From Pseudomonadota bacterium (GTDB taxonomy: Bacteria > Pseudomonadota > Gammaproteobacteria > Burkholderiales > Burkholderiaceae_F): a stretch of DNA of 7,462 nt. Below, piece after piece: positions 5,740-7,462 of this stretch (position 1 is its first letter; each line of letters opens with the position of its first letter). The notes beneath the pieces were generated by a model. It saw nothing but the letters and a program-made list of their open reading frames with translations. It searched no databases and was not told the DNA's origin. The translations under genes and the position numbers were made by a program. The stretch lies in assembly GCA_021823635.1 (NCBI GenBank), contig JAKANT010000070.1, positions 1 through 7,462 on the forward strand, in the 5' to 3' direction.

Positions 5740-6615
5740 CCCGTGTTCGACGCGATGATGTGTGGCGAGCGGCTGCCGATGTCGCGCCTCGAAGTCGATC
5801 GGCGAGTCGTAGTCCAACGCGCTGTGGCGCCGCCGCGGGTTGTACCAAGCTTCGATCCAGGTGAACAGCGCCATGCGCGCCTCGGCCTTGGTGGGCCAGC
5901 TGCGCCGATCGATCAGCTCGCACTCGAGCGTGGCGAAGAAGCTCTCGGCCATCGCGTTGTCGTACGCATCGCCCACCGAGCCCATCGAGGGCTTGACGCC
6001 CATTTCCTTGCAGCGCTTGCCGAACGCTAGGCTCGTGTACTGGCTGCCCTGGTCGCTGTGGTGGATCACGCCGCGAGGCTTGCGCTGCTGCAAGGCCATG
6101 TTCAGCGCCCTGAGCACGAGCTCGGCGGTCATGTCGCATCCGATGGCCCAGCCCACCACGCGCCGGCTCCACGCATCCAGCACCACGGCCAGGTAGAGGA
6201 AGCCCGCCCAGGTGGGCACGTAGGCCATGTCGGCCACCCACAGCTTGTCGGGGCCGTCGGCTTCGAAGCGGCGCTGCACCAAGTCGGGGGCCTTGTCCTG
6301 GCTCTTGTCGCGCCGGGTCGTGACCACGAAGCCGCGCCGGCGGCTGACGCCGCGGATGGCCTGCGCGCGCATCAGCCGCGCGATGCGCTTGGCGTTGACC
6401 AGCCGACCTTGCACGCGCAGCTCGCGGCGCACGCGCAGCCGGCCGTAGGTGGCGTCGGAGTCGGCATGGATCTGGCGAATGTGCGCGACGAGCACCGCGT
6501 CATCGGTCGCGCGCGTGCTGGGCGGCCGTCCGAGCCAGTCGTAGTAGCCGCTGGTCGATACGCCCAGCACTCGGCACATCGTGGCCACCTTGGCGTCGGC
6601 CTGGTTCGCGTTCAC
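5644..6615 (-). CDS. IS3-family transposase OrfB (DDE integrase domain)
   Basis: OrfB supplies the catalytic domain of the transposase, normally as an OrfAB frameshift fusion. The 323-residue product starts from a GTG whose last bases overlap the orfA TGA (GTGA). The N-terminal helical region contains MCRVLGVSTSGYYDWLGRP (13-31) and an HTH_21-like segment with TYGRLRVRREL (56-66). The rve core carries Asp129 (LWVADMAYV), Asp188 (HHSDQGSQYTS) and Glu224 (DNAMAESFFATLE), with 35 residues between the last two, giving DD(35)E. The family core ends with WYNPRRRHSALDYDSPIDFE (257-276). The remaining 47 residues are an unusual tail encoded partly by a long hairpin (5687-5742), ending three bases inside the terminal repeat. 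All catalytic residues are present. Confidence 0.95.
   Translation of the reverse strand: MNANQADAKVATMCRVLGVSTSGYYDWLGRPPSTRATDDAVLVAHIRQIHADSDATYGRLRVRRELRVQGRLVNAKRIARLMRAQAIRGVSRRRGFVVTTRRDKSQDKAPDLVQRRFEADGPDKLWVADMAYVPTWAGFLYLAVVLDAWSRRVVGWAIGCDMTAELVLRALNMALQQRKPRGVIHHSDQGSQYTSLAFGKRCKEMGVKPSMGSVGDAYDNAMAESFFATLECELIDRRSWPTKAEARMALFTWIEAWYNPRRRHSALDYDSPIDFEARHRQPLATHHRVEHGLPTGGACVACATPPVDNPAPGLIERAEDLST
5687..5742. repeat. 56-base near-perfect hairpin inside the orfB 3' region
   Basis: The arm gggttatccaccggcggcg (5687-5705) pairs with 5724-5742 over all 19 positions, 18 Watson-Crick and one G-T wobble. The 18-base loop contains a further TGGC/GCCA stem (5706-5709 and 5714-5717). The structure lies inside coding sequence, beyond the conserved transposase core. 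No T-run follows on either strand, so it is not a canonical terminator. Confidence 0.75.
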
Positions 6616-6950
6616 GAGTTCGTAGACCCGCTGGACGTCTTGCCGTCCTTGCCGGCGAACCAGGCCGTAGCCTTTGCCAGGATGTCGCGCTCGAGCTTCA
6701 GTTGCCGGTTCTCGCGGCGCAGCCGCGTCAGCTCCTCCCGTTCGGCGCTGCTGAGCACGTCGCGCTCGCGCGAGCGCGTCGCGCGTTGCGGCGCGCGCTT
6801 GTCAGCCGCATCGCGCGCCACCCACGTCGAGATGCTCTGCGCGCTGCACTTGAACTCGCGCCCAAGCTCGGCCGGTGTGCGCCCAGCGCGCACCAGCTCG
6901 ACCATCTGCTGCTTGAACTCCGCCGGGTACGGCGGCCTCGTCGTCGGCAT
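6612..6950 (-). CDS. IS3-family transposase OrfA (HTH and leucine zipper)
   Basis: OrfA binds the IS ends and forms the N-terminus of the OrfAB transposase. The 112 residues start MPTTRPPYPAEFKQQMVELV, with an IS3/IS911-type helix-turn-helix at about 8-46 (TPAELGREFKCSAQSISTWV). A heptad region with Leu/Ile repeats follows at about 66-95 (LTRLRRENRQLKLERDIL), the dimerising zipper. The ATG is preceded by AAGGAG (6957-6962) with 6-base spacing, an excellent ribosome site. The TGA stop overlaps the orfB GTG. The orfB frame is open well upstream of that GTG, so a -1 frameshift could fuse the two; an A_AAG slip candidate (minus-strand reading of 6672-6675) lies in the shared region. Confidence 0.92.
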   Translation of the reverse strand: MPTTRPPYPAEFKQQMVELVRAGRTPAELGREFKCSAQSISTWVARDAADKRAPQRATRSRERDVLSSAEREELTRLRRENRQLKLERDILAKATAWFAGKDGKTSSGSTNS

Positions 6951-6980
6951 GTCGGACTCCTTTCTCCGTCAGGATGAGGT

Positions 6981-7004
6981 GTCCGCGAAACGGGGTCAAG
7001 TCCA
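6981..7004 (-). repeat. Terminal inverted repeat of the IS3-family element (orfA side)
   Basis: On the minus strand this end starts TGGACTTGACCCCGTTTCGC and mirrors 5618-5641 with three mismatches. It contains TTGACC, a possible -35 element for the orfA transcript or for a junction promoter in the circular intermediate. Outside it the sequence changes directly to IS481-type transposase coding. Confidence 0.85.
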
Positions 7005-7462
7005 CCGGTGACCCGATGGCTGGGTCGCTGGATGCGCCCGAGCTTCTTGGTGTCGATGTGCAGCAAATCCCCCGCCTGGGCGTGCTCATAGCGCTGCACC
7101 GGCTCGCGCGGCTGCAGATCCGAGAGCCTGCCCAGCCCCGCGCGGCGCAGCACTCGGCTGACCGTCGCCTCCGACACACCGACGCTGCGGGCAATTCGCG
7201 CCTGGATCATGCGACGCTGCCGCAGCTCGACGATGAGCAGTGCTTTGCCCGGATCGATCGCCCGCGGCGAGCGCCTGGGCCGCGAAGACGCGTCGGCCAA
7301 AGCGTTTCCTCCTTCGGCCAAGTAGCGCCCCAGCCATTTGCGGGCCGTGCGCGGCGTCACCCCATGGCGCAACGCCGCCTCCGGCGGCTTGAGTCCCCCT
7401 TGCGTCATCTCCTGAACCATCTGCAGGCGACGGGCGAAGGTAAGTCGTGCATTCTTATGGGT
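7005..7462 (-). pseudogene. IS481-family transposase, N-terminal fragment cut by the IS3-family element
   Basis: Read from the window edge, the frame begins THKNARLTFARRLQ and continues MVQEMTQGGLKPPEAALRHG. This matches the start of IS481-family transposases, which usually open with M-x-x-HxNARLT, so only one or a few residues lie beyond the window. A helix-turn-helix follows (VTPRTARKWLGRYLAEGG), then a second one (IARSVGVSEATVSRVLRRAG). The start of the integrase core comes next: AGDLLHIDTKKLGRI with its first catalytic Asp. Just after SHRVTG the reading frame meets the IS3 repeat at 7004; about 152 codons remain. The downstream part with the second Asp and the Glu is missing, and it is not found on the other side of the IS3 element. 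The gene cannot make a working transposase here. Confidence 0.88.

Larger units (their letters stand above)
5618..7004 (-). mobile_element. IS3-family insertion sequence, 1387 bp
   Basis: The element is bounded by 24-base terminal inverted repeats (5618-5641 and 6981-7004) with TG...CA ends. It contains orfA and orfB on the minus strand, with orfB in the -1 frame relative to orfA, which is the standard IS3 organisation. The length falls in the family range of about 1.2-1.55 kb. Both reading frames and the DDE residues are intact, so the element could still be active. The bases just outside the two ends (…GGACT and CCGGT…) do not form a direct repeat, so no target duplication is visible. The right end lies within an IS481-family transposase gene. 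I do not assign a named IS or a subgroup. Confidence 0.88.

Noticed and set aside
5687..5742. Hairpin as an integron attC site or an intrinsic terminator
   Set aside because: The arms lack the GTTRRRY and RYYYAAC core sites in the right orientation, no integrase is nearby, and no T-run follows the stem on either strand.
6728..7420. A continuous 230-codon minus-strand frame read as one gene
   Set aside because: It is a chimera: IS481-type sequence down to 7005, then IS3-element DNA in a frame unrelated to orfA. Only the 7005-7462 part is meaningful.

Overview
The window looks like a chromosomal segment of a high-GC betaproteobacterium. The evidence is the scpB-rluB gene pair, a LexA operator of the CTGT-N8-ACAG type used by beta- and gammaproteobacteria, and an imuA-imuB mutagenesis cassette next to lexA. 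The genus cannot be fixed from sequence alone.

Layout. Positions 1-864 (minus strand) hold the start of a probable rluB, cut by the window edge, preceded by scpB. A divergent intergenic region (865-1284) ends in a perfect LexA operator. From it a plus-strand run of lexA, imuA and imuB (1285-4382) reads out. LexA should repress its own operon and release it when RecA filaments form on damaged DNA. ImuA (a RecA-like fold protein) and ImuB (a Y-family-like protein without polymerase acidic residues) are accessory factors for the error-prone polymerase DnaE2. No dnaE2 follows imuB here. Instead a convergent LysE-family exporter gene (4320-5072, minus) runs its 3' end into imuB.

From about 5082 the sequence becomes accessory. 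There is a short intergenic stretch with an imperfect inverted repeat and a small frame carrying a twin-arginine-like motif. A small two-helix membrane protein gene follows (5422 onward) and is cut by an insertion sequence. That IS3-family element (5618-7004) has orfA and orfB on the minus strand and clear terminal inverted repeats. Its other end lies inside an IS481-family transposase gene (7005-7462, continuing past the window). The two flanks do not belong to one gene and show no target duplication, so the site looks like the product of a deletion or of recombination between IS copies, not of one simple insertion.

Points most worth a second look are the lexA-imuA-imuB operon without dnaE2 and with an unusual 145-bp imuA-imuB gap, the mismatched flanks of the IS3 element, and a long near-perfect hairpin in the 3' part of its transposase gene. 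I found no convincing new defence or other undescribed system.
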